Below, piece after piece: positions 51,100 to 63,289 of a stretch of 64,000 nucleotides of DNA. The translations under genes were made by a program, and so were the position numbers. Location: positions 10,023,702 to 10,087,701 of the forward strand of contig NC_061136.1 in assembly GCF_905220365.1 (NCBI RefSeq), read 5' to 3'. Origin of the DNA: Vanessa cardui. Lineage: Eukaryota > Arthropoda > Insecta > Lepidoptera > Nymphalidae. The notes beneath the pieces were generated by a model. That model worked only from the letters and a program-made list of their open reading frames with translations, was not told where the DNA came from and did not search any database. Within the stretch, counting starts at the first letter, position 1. Every line of letters starts with the position of its first letter.

Positions 51100-51225
51100 T
51101 GACGTGTGGACTTGTTAATTGATCGTCCACGGGTCATTAGTGTTCGCTTCTGACAAACAGTTCGCTCGTATCAGCGACGATGTCCAATTTAAGAAGCCGT
51201 CGCGTCTACACGTACTTGACAGGTG
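51100..51225 (+). other. Possible first exon ending in a strong 5' splice site
   Basis: TTGACAG followed by GTGAGT at 51222 resembles a strong donor. The preceding sequence is GC-richer and open in the plus frame containing VQFKKPSRLHVLD. In another frame it holds an ATG in a fair context (MSNLRSRRVYTYLT). The minus strand is also open for 88 codons, so coding is not established. The same bases also read as a Hth/E-box composite (TTGACAGGTG). Together with the promoter-like block at 50755-50935 a first exon is plausible but unproven. Confidence 0.2.
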
Positions 51226-51389
51226 AGTTGTCGTAAAAAAAGCGTATTTTCTTACGATGTTTATATAATTTCCAAGTAACCTTTGGAAGGCATCGCTTTT
51301 GGCGCGTTCATACATCGGGTTAAATTCACATGGCCAAGAATTATGATTTAATAGCAATAAGCTGCCAGCTCTTATAGTCATTACGCTTA

Positions 51390-53450
51390 AAATATTGTAA
51401 TTGGATAATTTGTCTGATTTTTATCTTTTCAATTACGCCTGTGACTCGTTTTATTTTATTAAAATATTTATCGAGCGTAATTTTACATTACATATTAACT
51501 CGAATGTTTTTATTGGCGCCTAATGAACAATTATGTAATTTGGATATAACTTTTTCTTTTCACTCGCTTGCGTATATATAAACACACACTCGTAATACAT
51601 TATATATGTATATAGATACCAATATTTCATTACACGAAACATTATAATCGATTTCTTTCTCAGCACAATCAGAACGAGATATGGGCGTGTGCAGCCGCCA
51701 CTGTCCTCATAAATCTCGCCACTTGCAAATTTATTGTTCCAACTCATAAATACTGTGTAGCTGTAAAGTCTTCATTCGTATACTCAATAAGATTGTCTCA
51801 ATCAGAGCTCGCCATATAAGTAGAATGCGAGCGAAATATAGTCGTTAAATTAATGAGTAAAGTTCCAGAACACTGATAATAATTTAATTTTTTTTAAATA
51901 CGTGTCACTTATTTTTTTTTGTTATCATTTTCGAAGTGAATTAACTTTAATTAACTATAGAAATAATTAAACAAGCTGTTAATGAAGTTATTAAGAAAGT
52001 AATTAATTATATTAGTAGTGTCATTAATAGATCTGATCGGCTTTCCAGGTTGACCAATTATGACTAGTCTAGACTATAAAATTTCCAAACAAATGAAGAA
52101 ACAGGTGAAAGTTCGTATAAACAAGGTCAGTGTGCTAAGGCATCACGCGAGACACAACAGCTGTTACGTAAAAGAGCGTTAACGGCTCCGAGCTATAAAT
52201 TGACACGATATAAGGTCAGGGTCCCCATATATACGTTCAGTGCTCGATGCACTACACCGCAAAGTGGTCATTCGTTTCAAATAAATTACCATGTAATGGC
52301 ACGTTAATTTGCATACTCTGTCCAACGTTGCCGCAATCTCAACACTGCAAAAACAACTCTATATTCTCCTCCTTAAAATATGTTTCTCATGATATGTTCG
52401 ATTTCATTCAAAAGCTCTGACTGTGGCGCTGCTGTAGCGGACAAACTGAGAACTACATGCTTTTTTGGAAGTTCAAGCACCATCCCAGAGATGGCGTTAG
52501 AATAGCGTTAAGCTTGTTGAGGTACGCTAAGGGTGGCGCGAGGGTGCAAATGGTTCGTGCTAAAGTTATAAGGGTGACTCGCAATAATATTTAACTGTTT
52601 TGTACGATTTCGTAGAGATGGCGTGACTGTATGTGCGTGATAAAAGGAATCTAAATTACTTCTAGATACGTTTACAACTTCGAAACCGAAAATATTTCCT
52701 TTTCTAAACTTACCTTTTAATAAAGTTTGATATTTTTGATAGGTTTAATAATATTGACATGATACGTGAAAATTATTGCTTAAGATTTTGTTAAATACTT
52801 ATAAGCGGTTCAAAAGTATTTTTTCGTAGCAGATACAAAAAAAAATATATATTTGCGGTTTTTCAGAAACATTTACAAATGCCATTTGCTACTTTCTATA
52901 ATGTCTAGACTAACTCGAGGGCTCAAAATAAACCTATATGAAATCTTTTTGCAAAAGTGTTTTATCGAACTTCGAAAATAATCTCTGATCAGACCACGCT
53001 AAAATACACATATACACATATACATACACTGTGATCTTATAATTTCGTCGATAATATTAATAGAAATCTGTTCCTAATTTTTATAATTATTGAGGTTGAC
53101 ACGACGAAAAAAGAGCCGTACCCGAGTTACATTATAAGTACTCGAAACATCATAAACAACGCGTCGGTTCAAGACTGTTTATAAACGGTCCTATTATTCT
53201 AATTCTGACAATAAAAGTGAAAGCTTCAAACTTCATGCAAATTCCGATTGATGTAAACATACCTGACTTCCTTAGTTTTTACTGTTGCATAATCGTTGAC
53301 AATAAGAGTCGTAAATTTCATCTCCCACGGGAGCCGAGTCGATTCTTTGCCGTTGTTCTTGATTATTGTTCAGCTTTTTTTCTTTCAATTACCTGTGGAT
53401 ATCAATGAATAGGATTTAAAATAGTAGTAAATTTAGTATTGTGTTCGATT
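51390..53450. other. Gene-poor stretch with a regulatory-looking patch
   Basis: A GC-richer patch at 52060-52330 contains AAGGTCA and a perfect octamer ATTTGCAT (52307-52314) within TTAATTTGCATA, a POU/homeodomain-type site. On the minus strand GTCAG before GTATGT near 53262 resembles a 5' splice site after a short open frame; not supported enough to call an exon. The rest is AT-rich. Confidence 0.35.
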
Positions 53451-54218
53451 TTCGAATGTAAACTTTTTTTTTTAAATTAAGGAATGTAAATTTATTTTAC
53501 AGTTGAGTCAGACTGTCAGAGTCAATAAAAAAATAATATCTTTTAATGAATATGAAATAATCTACAGGTCAAAATTAATTGTTTTGTAAAATTATTTTGT
53601 CTTACACAGAAATACAAAAAAAAAAACTCTATTAATTAACGCCTTTTTCTCAAGTATCATGTGGGTATGCGCATAATTACAAGCGCATAAAACAGTCCAA
53701 CTAATATTTTTATAGAAGTCATTTCAACTTAGTACTGTAGGTGTTTTCTTAAGTATTCCAGTATTGAAATACTTACATGTAAGCTACTTTTTATGACTTC
53801 ATATAAACGTTTAACATAAGACCTAACAATGTTGTAGCATAAATAACAAGAACATAAATTTGTATCGTACTTTTTTACAACAATAACAGCCGCTATGGCT
53901 TAGTTGAAAGTAGACATGACTTTTAATGGAAATTCACGAGTTCTAGTCTGAGAAATGGTCTCTTGCATGAGATATATGCATAATAGTTCATCTGGTATTG
54001 ATTTTAAATTATAAATGTGGGTGTTTTTGCGTTTGCATGTTTTCATTTTCGAGATTCAACAATGTTTAAATTTTATTTTATTTCTGATTTTATTATTGCA
54101 TTTTATTGTTGCATTTATATCAGCACAGAGAATATGTACCAGTTGTCTACCTTGAAGGGGTACAATTGGCTTCGGTTTAATCAATAATACTACGGGTAAA
54201 CAATAGTAGTTAGTTATT
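53451..54218. other. AT-rich stretch without a gene
   Basis: A segment at 53885-54040 faintly resembles a decayed tRNA-derived repeat (CGCTATGGCTTAGTTGAAAG and a later GTGGGTGTTTTTGCG) but is too diverged to assign. Confidence 0.4.
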
Positions 54219-54232
54219 GAACTATCTGTCAA

Positions 54233-54487
54233 ACAACAGCCTGTAAATTCCCACTGCTGGGCTAAAGGCCTCCTCTCCCTTTGACGAGGAGGTTTGGAAC
54301 ATATTCCACCACGCTGTTAAAATGCGAGTTGGTGGAATACACATGTGGCAGAATTTCTATGAAATTTGTCACATGCAGGTTTCCTTACGATGTTTTCCTT
54401 CACCGCTGATAGCTGACGCAGCGGTGCTTGCCTGGGTTTGAACCCGCAATCATCGGTTGAGATGCACGCGTTCCACTGGGCCATCTC
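54233..54487 (-). mobile_element. SINE, first family, with target duplication
   Basis: The minus-strand copy is well preserved: CCAGTGGAACGCGTGCATCTC head, GGGTTCAAACCC B box, GGTGAAGGAAAACATCG core, GTGGTGGAATATGTTCC, and a terminal ACAGGCTGTTGTT. The segment between the B box and the core is shorter than in 818-1110. GAACTATCTGTCAA (54219-54232) and GAACTACCTGTCAA (54488-54501) are a 14-bp target duplication with one mismatch. Confidence 0.9.
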
Positions 54488-54599
54488 GAACTACCTGTCA
54501 ATGACACTTAAATGTGTTTTATTTGCTCATCGTGTACTAACATATACATACACTATTTTCGTGTTGTTGTCAGTACCTAAGCAATGTAATGATTAACAA

Positions 54600-55010
54600 A
54601 CATAAAAGATTTCATATCGCATTCAAAACAACGTCGAGCGAACAATCGTACTCCTCAAACAATTACACCCCTGCCCATAAATACAAAGACAATCCAAGCA
54701 TACATCCGAGAAATTTAGTCGTCTACGCTAAGCAAACATATGATTTATAGATATACACGGGACCGATGACGTTTCCACACCATAAATCGCGCCCTCAAGG
54801 CGGACATTGGGCGTATATGAACAGGGTTCTACTATGAATACGTGTATTCGTACCCCAAGCTGCATGAAGACTTCTCAGCGATGGTATACCGTTCACGCTG
54901 GGTATGGACTTGTGTGGAAGTATAAATCTGGTGCATCCGGATACCCACCACGCCGGTAGTGGAGACGATTATTCACTGAGCATCGAGTTCAGTTGTGCTT
55001 GCAAGTTTAG
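54600..55010. promoter_or_regulatory. GC-richer patch with promoter-like motifs, candidate regulatory element
   Basis: It contains CATAAATCGCG, GGCGGACATTGGGCG, a TATAAAT at 54921-54927 and an arthropod initiator-like TTCAGTT at 54988-54994. The TATA-to-initiator distance (about 65 bp) is too long for one core promoter, so these may be unrelated. An enhancer is as likely as a promoter. Confidence 0.3.
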
Positions 55011-57234
55011 GAGGCATTATCAATAGACTATCTATATTGATTAAATATTATATAATTAAATGTATATGCCTGGTGGTACGTGATATGCAAGAATTATTTT
55101 TATGAATAAAGATGCATTTTTTATTATTAAAAAATCTGAAGGACTATGTAAGCAAACCATGAATCATTTAATGATATTAAGCAGATAATTTAGTCAATAA
55201 AATATTATTGTCTGTAGAAAAAATATAATGTTTAATAAACTAGGGATTATAGAATGTTGCTATGCATACTTAATTGTTGGTAGGTTCACTTGCTTACAAA
55301 AATCTGAATATCTTCGAATATATATTCGAATATGAATTTTGTTAAAAAAAAAATATGTAAATTATTTTTTGTTACGAATTAGGACAGACAGTAGGCTTTT
55401 ATATTTTTTTATTCATAAGACATTAACAAATTTATACACCGTGATCCTAATTGTTTATAATAATAAAGTCCCTATTTGTTTATAAAGGTGACCTAACTCA
55501 CCTCTAGCAAATACTAATTGAATTTACAAGATAACATCGTGATTCGGATATAATTCAAGTAAAATACCTACGAAAACTACCAACAAAGATAAATGGTTTA
55601 ATAATCCTGTGAAGCAAATCGGCTTTAGAATTATCTAAACTTTACAATAAACGCTAAGGTTTTTTATTCGTTGTAATTAACAGGAAATTTCTCAGAAATT
55701 GCAATAAAATCCTACTTATCATATTTTTATGATTACAATTTAGGAGATTTAGAAATGTACCGTTATTCAAAGGTTAATGCACTTCACAATTTCGAAATAA
55801 ATCTTATATTCAAAGTGCATAAATTTATATCAAAGAGATTTTAATTTGCGGTAAATATGGCTTCAGTAGTCTAAATTTAAATAATTTATGCAAAATTTAT
55901 AATCTTTCCGCTATTCGTAATATTTGAGCTCGAGAGTTCCCTCGATTTGTTTTTAAAGAGCTAGGAATACTGACAAAACATTTACAATATTATAACGTCA
56001 GCGGTCTTTAAAAACCAGATATACTGTAAAATTGGGTTTACGATGCCTTCTCATAAATTCAGACCCATAATTATATTGGTTACGAATAACATAAATAGAA
56101 AAAACAATTTAAACTGCTGTGGTCTGAAAAAAAAAAATCAAATTAGAAAGATACGACATACCAAAAAAAAAAAAATTAATAGACTACACTTATAAAATGT
56201 TACTTGTAAAATGCTTTATTTGTTTATTTCCATGCAGCATATATAAATTTAATTGTATATAGCGGATATTTATATAGTTACATTATTTACAATTTGATTA
56301 GTGAATAAATAATTTTCAAACATCAGCACTAGTCTTGTAAGAATTAATTTAAATAATTTATATATTGTATATTTTTATATTTTTAGAATATCGATCATCA
56401 TATATATTTTGGTCCCTAAAAATATTTTTTTTTCACACATCAATAATTTTTCTAATCCCAGTATCACATAGCTAATACGCGTGCCTCGTAAATCAGCTTG
56501 CCATTTTTGTTTTCAACGCACCGATAACTCTTTTGTCATAGGGCGATGTAGGCGCAGGGCAATGGAGTTATTTATATCGTATTTTCTTTGTAGAAGAAAA
56601 TTTTCCTTTCTGTTCGGTTCACGGGTCAGTGATCAGATTCCTGCCTGCCTTAGGTTGCGTAACGTTAGAAAACCAGAAGGATGCTAATGAAATTAGTTAA
56701 TGTTAACAAAAAACAAAATTAATAATTATTAAATACTTATTTCATAATTTTGAATTTCGAATTTTAAATAAAAAAAAAAAAATAAAGAGAAAAGCCAGTT
56801 GCCTATGCCTAAAAATATTTATTATCTCACTCAATTTAAAACTCTTGTTTACCTTTTTCATTAACATTTAATAACTTAAAGTCTATATTAATATCGATGG
56901 CCGCGATATGATTAATGATATAAATTCTAACTTTATTCTTTATAAAAATATTTACAATCGCGCAGAAACTCAAGCTGTTTTCAGATACCTCCCTATACCC
57001 CATATATCTAGGCACCCTACGGTTACTTCACCACTGTGTCCATTGAACGCCCCAAGGAAATAATTGTTTATTTTCAACAGCTAAGAACCCGATCCACTGA
57101 GAACGATATCGTTATTTTAATTTATATACCAATCCATCCCCTTAAGTGAATTTGTAGACGACTATTTAAAATCAAATATTTCGGCTACTAAAAAACTACT
57201 AAATAAACGTGCTTAATATTGTAATAAATAAAGT
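55011..57234. other. AT-rich stretch without a gene
   Basis: It contains an 18-bp palindrome TTCGAATATATATTCGAA (55313-55330) in AT-rich context and a small GC-richer patch at 56480-56690 with a 68-codon frame that matches nothing known. Confidence 0.45.
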
Positions 57235-57247
57235 AAATTATATATTT

Positions 57248-57475
57248 AACTAACGACCCGTTCTGGCTTCGCACGGGAGCAATAATATGACATTACAGTA
57301 GAAACTTCTAAAATTATCAGAATTTCTTTATTAATTTTTCCATGTATTATATATAAAAACCTTCTTCTCGAATCACTCTATATATTAAGAAAGATCACAT
57401 CAAAATTCGTAGCGTAGTTTTAACGATTTAAGCATATATAGCAAATCAATGTTTGTTTTATACTATGTAGTAATA
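57248..57475 (+). mobile_element. Non-autonomous Helitron-like repeat (Lep1-like)
   Basis: Blocks GACCCGTTCTGGCTTCGCACGGG, then CCTTCTTCTCGAATCACTC, ATCAAAATTCGTAGCGTAG and TTTGTTTTATACTATGTAG follow the order of a repeat that I remember as very widespread in Lepidoptera and have seen described as Helitron-like. No open frame. The exact ends cannot be fixed without an alignment. Confidence 0.55.
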
Positions 57476-58365
57476 CACATAAAAGTACCGCCAACAAAAA
57501 AAAACAAAGCGACAAAACGTTTCCGATCCCATCGTAAAACTAATACGTATGCAAAACATTTTCAGTAGTGTATTCGTGTTAACACAATATTCGTAATAAT
57601 CATTACATTGCATGACTAACAGTTTCCTTAGGTATTTTGTTTGGCAATTTAGGTTCCACAATGATGTAAACATACCAGACCACGCCATATAAAGCCGGCC
57701 ACACAGGCAGCAACAGCGATAAGCTTTGAGATTAAATTCTTACATCGTAAGCTCAGAAACGACTAATTTAGAAATGCCATATACGGAAAAATAAATTTGC
57801 CACGTTATAACTGTTTACATACCTTAATTTGATCACTTTATTCCATATTTAAATAAAATATTAAAAAAAATATTCGAATCGTATAATGATAAAAAATTTA
57901 AATGATATTAATTGCAAATTTATTCAAAGTTCCCGATAAGATTTTGTCTAAGAAGTTACGATTCGTATCATTTTATGTTTTTTTTTTTTATTTCATAAAT
58001 TATTTTGGTTTTAACTGAATATTAAAATGAGAATACACCATTAAACAATTCTCTTGGTCTATCATAATCATAATAAATGGTTCGCTATTTTGTTTTATAA
58101 AATTGAGTCATTTTAAAGACTCTATTCTTACATTTACATTTTTTTGTTATAGTTATTTTAGAAATAATATGGTATAAAATATTTTTTGACTATTTTATTT
58201 TTACACTGCTTATATATTTATATTATGTTATGTAACTTTAAATAAACCAGTTATTTTATTAAAATAAAATATTGAAAATTTATTGAAAAATTTTCGTTGG
58301 TTGAATTTCTATAATCAATTTGCACAAAACGTTATACATATAGAGGGTGATAAATAAAGGTACAT
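57476..58365. other. AT-rich stretch without a gene
   Basis: A 76-codon minus-strand frame at 57458-57688 is unfamiliar. Nothing else was seen. Confidence 0.5.
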
Positions 58366-58505
58366 AGAGTAAAGCGGGGCATAGACAACAATAGCAAATG
58401 TCGGGGCTCACTCGCGAGCATTGTAGCGTGGCGCGGGAGGCGTTACGAATCAATGGAGGGAATTATCGGCACTGCTGCGCTGTTGAGCCTCCGTTTCTTT
58501 GAAAA
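58366..58505. promoter_or_regulatory. Short GC-rich patch, candidate regulatory element
   Basis: It contains a SOX-type core GACAACAATAG, a CTCGCGAG palindrome (58411-58418) and GGCGCGGGAGGCG in a very AT-rich setting. A conserved noncoding element is the simplest reading. Confidence 0.3.
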
Positions 58506-61029
58506 CGCTTTCAAACATAAATATTTATAAAAATAATAAATAATTTATTAAATAAAAACTCTTCAATAGATCAAGTTTTTGTTAAAATTAATAATTCAAT
58601 ATAGTATTATTCATATTGTCATCGCTATTGATTTTTATATTACTTTGTTATTTGACCTATTTACTTTATTGTGAATTTGCATATAATTAAAATGATAAAG
58701 TGATGAGATCATTTTAAATAATGACCATTGTTACAAAATATATAGCATAAGTTTTATTCGCAACATATAAAAGTTTGTAGCATCAAAGCATTTTGCATAT
58801 GATTTGATTTGAAATCTAATTTTCTGGCTTGTGATTCAAAATTTTATGAGACATATGTGTGTGTTATATGTTAAAATACATAATACAATATTTATTTTAA
58901 GCAATTTGAATACGATTAACAATGACCAGAAAAAAAGTTTTTTTTTGTTAATTCTTATAAAAAAATATGTTATATTATTTGCATCTCTACGGTTTCCTCT
59001 GCGCCAGATTAGTCCGTCCCACGCAGCGTATCGGTTGAAGAGGTAAATGAAATGCTATCCGGAGGGGAAAACTTAAATTACTGAATTTGAGGGTCAAAGA
59101 AATAAGTCTTTCGAAGACACAAACGACACGCCGCATTGAATCGATTGATTTAAATTTTTTTTTGTAATTTTCGCTTCGGGCGTTTGTTGCGGACGATAAA
59201 TATAAACACTTACCTACTTAATGCGAGTACCATTCTAGTCAAGTAATAAATAATTGCTTTATAAACGATCATTGCAAATTGTAATTTGGTACCTATATTA
59301 TCATTCATTACAAAATATAGCGATTTATAAGGATGCCAATTGCAATCACTTGCGGCCATTTTTAAATCACCTAAAGACGATTTAATAACATTATATATTT
59401 TATCGCACGTACTACAAATTTACATACTTTAATAAACTATTATTATAAGGTCAGGGAGACAGATGACCGAATTTACAAATAAAGTTATTAAGAAATAGGA
59501 AGCAATAAAGTACGCGTAAAAACCTTTAAAACCCTACGCTATAAAGCGTTTGATAAATGCATCGCATCACTTTGATATCGTATGAAATTAGGGAAGGGTC
59601 GTAATGACCCGTTTACTGTTATCTTTGAACATCGCTACCACAAACCAGCTCTATCTAGTTCGGCAATTTTGAATTTTACGTCATAATCCCATACTAACAG
59701 TAAAAAAAGGTATCGGGAACAATTTAGCATAAAAAAAATTTACCATTCAATTTTATACTTTAAGTTTTTTATATTAAAGTTTGAGTTAATGTAAATACAT
59801 ATAGCATATATAGCAATGAAACATCTGCCGTTATGACTTGGAACCGACTCACGCGCATTCGAAATTTTTGAAAAAAGAACCGACGGCAACAGATGCGACA
59901 TGTCGGATTCCTACAAGCAGATGTTTATAAATTCCCTCATCATAGATTAAGCTCTTGGATTCCTTTTGTTTTTGCTCGTTTATTGAACAATATAGCGCCT
60001 TTAAATGGTGGTGCTTTGTATAGTGATATGCGGGCAAGATAATGCTGATAATTAGTCTGTCTTGTTCCATTATACGTTAAACTACATTTTGCACGGAAGA
60101 GTTATACGGTTCGCTATCCGCGTATATTATTGTAATTGTTGACATGATAGCTTTATGCCTTCTCCGGAAAAATGTGTAATAACTTAACTTTCTCGTTCGT
60201 TTTAATAATATGTTTTAGAAACTTGCGCTGAAATAAGTAAAAATATCGCGGTTTATATAACTATTTTCATTCATTTGACTAAAAATGTAAAAGATTATAT
60301 AAAGTGTAAATGAAATTATTAATTACGACGTGGAATTATGATTAAATCCATGTTGCAGGATGAGGTTGGTTGTGCATCAGAAAATAGGCAATCTGTAAAT
60401 AAGAATCCCTTCCAAAGCAGATCCTTGTTAAACATTGTAAAAAAGTAAAAGCAAACCAGAGTTTTACCTATAAATAATAACTTTTGGTTTATTTTTTTAT
60501 TAATTATTTTTCAAACGGATACAATAGTGATCTTAATACATCGTTAAGATTAAAGAACAAATACAAAAAGAAAAATTCTTAGTTTTTCCAGTTAGGGAAA
60601 TTTTAATCATCGAATTTTCTACAATATGTACATGGTTTATATAAACCTACCACTTAAATACCTATGTTTATCGATGAAGCCTGCGTTAAAGTCGTTTAAA
60701 ATATCAAAGTGAACAGAAAGCAGTACTTTATCTTATATTATTGGCATACATAGGTATGTAGATATATCGAAGTATGAGGATTAATTATTTGTAGGGTCTT
60801 GAGACATTTTTAAATGATATATAAATCAACAAATTCAAATCCTACATAATTTTATAGTCTATATCATCTCGTATAGAATGTATGCGTTTTCACTGTCAGT
60901 CATTTAATTTCATTTCGATGTATTAATTCTAACACCTGGATGGAACAGATGATATTTAATCAAAGATCGCGAGTATGTCTCCCACAAATTTTAGAGTGTT
61001 TTTAAGAAATCAGTGAACGTGTACACTTC
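58506..61029. other. Mostly AT-rich stretch without a gene
   Basis: Small GC-richer patches at about 58985-59060 and 59830-59910. A GTAAGT preceded by GTAG on the minus strand near 59213 resembles a donor but has no supported exon. No gene was recognised. Confidence 0.45.
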
Positions 61030-61195
61030 ACCTGCTCAGGGACTAAGCATGATATCGTGAAGAAATCTGCATGTTCTATTTACATGTAGACACTACACCA
61101 CAATCTAAAAGTACCTAGAATAAACTTCAAAGCATTTCCCTTAACGATGAGGAGGCGTTGTATAAGTAGTGGGTTCATACGGGCTGTTAATCTGA
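61030..61195 (+). mobile_element. Degenerate SINE copy, first family
   Basis: Remnants CTCAGGGACTAAGCATG, ATATCGTGAAGAAATCTGC, GATGAGGAGGCGTTGTATAAG and CGGGCTGTTA follow the order of the SINE core and 3' end. The tRNA-like head is lost. Confidence 0.6.
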
Positions 61196-62460
61196 TTTCA
61201 TTACAGAATCGAACATCTCATGTGGTTCTTCTTTTATGGAATAGATATGCAGCCGGATGTCACGTGATGCAATATGAACACACAGATTGAAATAAATAGA
61301 AATAACCACCTTTCTGCGTATCATATTTATGACCTTTAACTATATGAAGAACTGCTGTTTGGTACATACATGTATGATAAATGGGTAGTACATACCGAGA
61401 CGGTTTTTCCATGAAGCCTTATAACCAAATGTATTTATGTAGTCGAAAACATTAAAACCTTTATATAAAAAAAGGACTCTGATTATTAACACTGAAGCGC
61501 GTTTAATGTCACTTAAAATGTTCTCAAAATGACACTATTATTTTTTATAGTTTCATGTACTTCAAAAAAAGAACCATTCATTCATTTTTTAAATTGATTT
61601 CTAGAATAGGTTTATTTGCTTCCAAAATATCTATACCTCATCACGTAATGGCTATTGGTATCACATTTTTCGATAGATATATTTAAAAAATATAGGTATC
61701 TAATAAAGCCGTTTTAGTTTTTCAGATATTTGGAAATAGAAGTAGACAATACAGATAACCAAAACGAATTATAAATTCGTTATGTCGATAAAAACTTTAA
61801 CGAACTTTTGTAATTGTGGAACGTTGTGCCAACGTTGAGTTGAAATTTCATGGTCAATTTTTATTCAGCGTCGAGGTTGGAGTTGCCTTAATCTGAATTA
61901 CTTTTAACTGGCGTTCGACATGCAACCTTTGCGTGGTCTAAAATTAGACGAAAGAGGGAAACGTTTATATGTATTAGGAAATGCTCTAAGATCCTTGAAT
62001 TAAATATACGCAATCAAATGGAAAGCTTTTATATGAACAGTTTTTAATTTTATTAGTGTCATTTAATATAATATAAAGTTTTTTTTTTATAATCATAAAA
62101 AAACAACCGTGGCTTATAATAAAGATATGCAATATTTTATACTATAATCCTTATAAAAAATTGCTTAGAATTTTTTATTTAATTAACTCAATATTGCTGA
62201 GTTGTTTTATATCTGTAGGTATGTATGTAGAGTATGACATAATATGTTGATTCGAAATACTCAGTAATCATGTTATTATTTTTTGGTACTTACATGCATT
62301 AAATATACAATATATATACAAATCAATTTTTATAAACAGGTTGATTTTTTTAATTGATAATCGTTTTTTTTATTAACCCCTAACTATCGAACGCCTACGC
62401 CTGTTTATACAACATATCATGAATACCTATGAGTATATATACATATATGTTGGTTCTCTC
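61196..62460. other. AT-rich stretch without a gene
   Basis: Nothing recognisable was seen. Confidence 0.5.
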
Positions 62461-63070
62461 TGTAGCCCACATGTGTAGTAGCTAACGTTTCCTGCATTCT
62501 TTTATTCGCGTGACGTCACCGATTGCTATGGTGAGTAGCTCCGTACAATAGCCACGGGCGAATCCGGCCGCGCCCTATAGCTATAGGAATATAATATTTA
62601 TGAGGGGTACGGAACTCTATAATTACATTGATTCGGGAATTGGATTCGACGCCCAAATATTATTAAATTTTTTTGAACATGCATCTAAAACTTTAAACGA
62701 AGAAAAAAAATGCAAATTTTATATTTCACTCTTTGTATAAAGTACAACAGAGTCCGCGAAGATAATGAACCGAAAGGGAAAGTGGATGTGCCACGTGATT
62801 GTAGAGTCCCGTTGGCACCGTACCTGTTGCAGTCTTATTTACGACCCAAAACAATCGCTTTATCTCGCCCCGTCCATATAATGCGGCCGTAAAACCCGAT
62901 TCTTTACACGATTCAACATTTATAGCCTCTTGCATAACAACTTTTGTTTATAAACAATAGTTTCAAGGACTCCCGGCTACCTTACGAATAACCGACGGAT
63001 TTTGTTTAGTTGCAAATTTACGCGCGCGGGGTAGAGGTACGAGAGACCGCACCGCGAATTATCGATTGTA
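62461..63070. promoter_or_regulatory. Cluster of regulatory-looking motifs
   Basis: A perfect CRE (GTGACGTCAC, 62510-62519) is preceded by an Abd-B-like TTTATTCG. A forkhead-type palindrome TTGTTTATAAACAA lies at 62944-62957, and GC-rich strings (CCGGCCGCGCCC; ACGCGCGCGGGG) at 62560-62577 and near 63021. Short frames on both strands (62710-62935) are incidental. Candidate enhancer cluster. Confidence 0.35.
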
Positions 63071-63289
63071 ATTGCCTTATTAAAATTCAACTGCCGTCGC
63101 TGTCATTACAAACTATAAGTGCTATTTATTACGTTATTAGATTAACGTTTACGTAATAATAATGAGGTGTTGATAAACAAATCGATTCTCATTTGCGATA
63201 TGTAACAAAGAGCGATAACCTGAGAGTAAATTAATAGCCATACCACGAGACGAAATATATTAAGGCCGCTGACTGATATTTGTATTGTT

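Noticed and set aside
53212..53420. Minus-strand donor-like site after a short open frame with an ATG
   Set aside because: The frame is only about 35 codons, the plus strand is also open, and no promoter or acceptor could be paired with it.
53885..54040. Possible decayed tRNA-derived repeat
   Set aside because: Too diverged to assign to either SINE family.
54921..54994. TATA box plus initiator as a core promoter
   Set aside because: The spacing of about 65 bp is too long for a single core promoter and no transcript evidence is visible.
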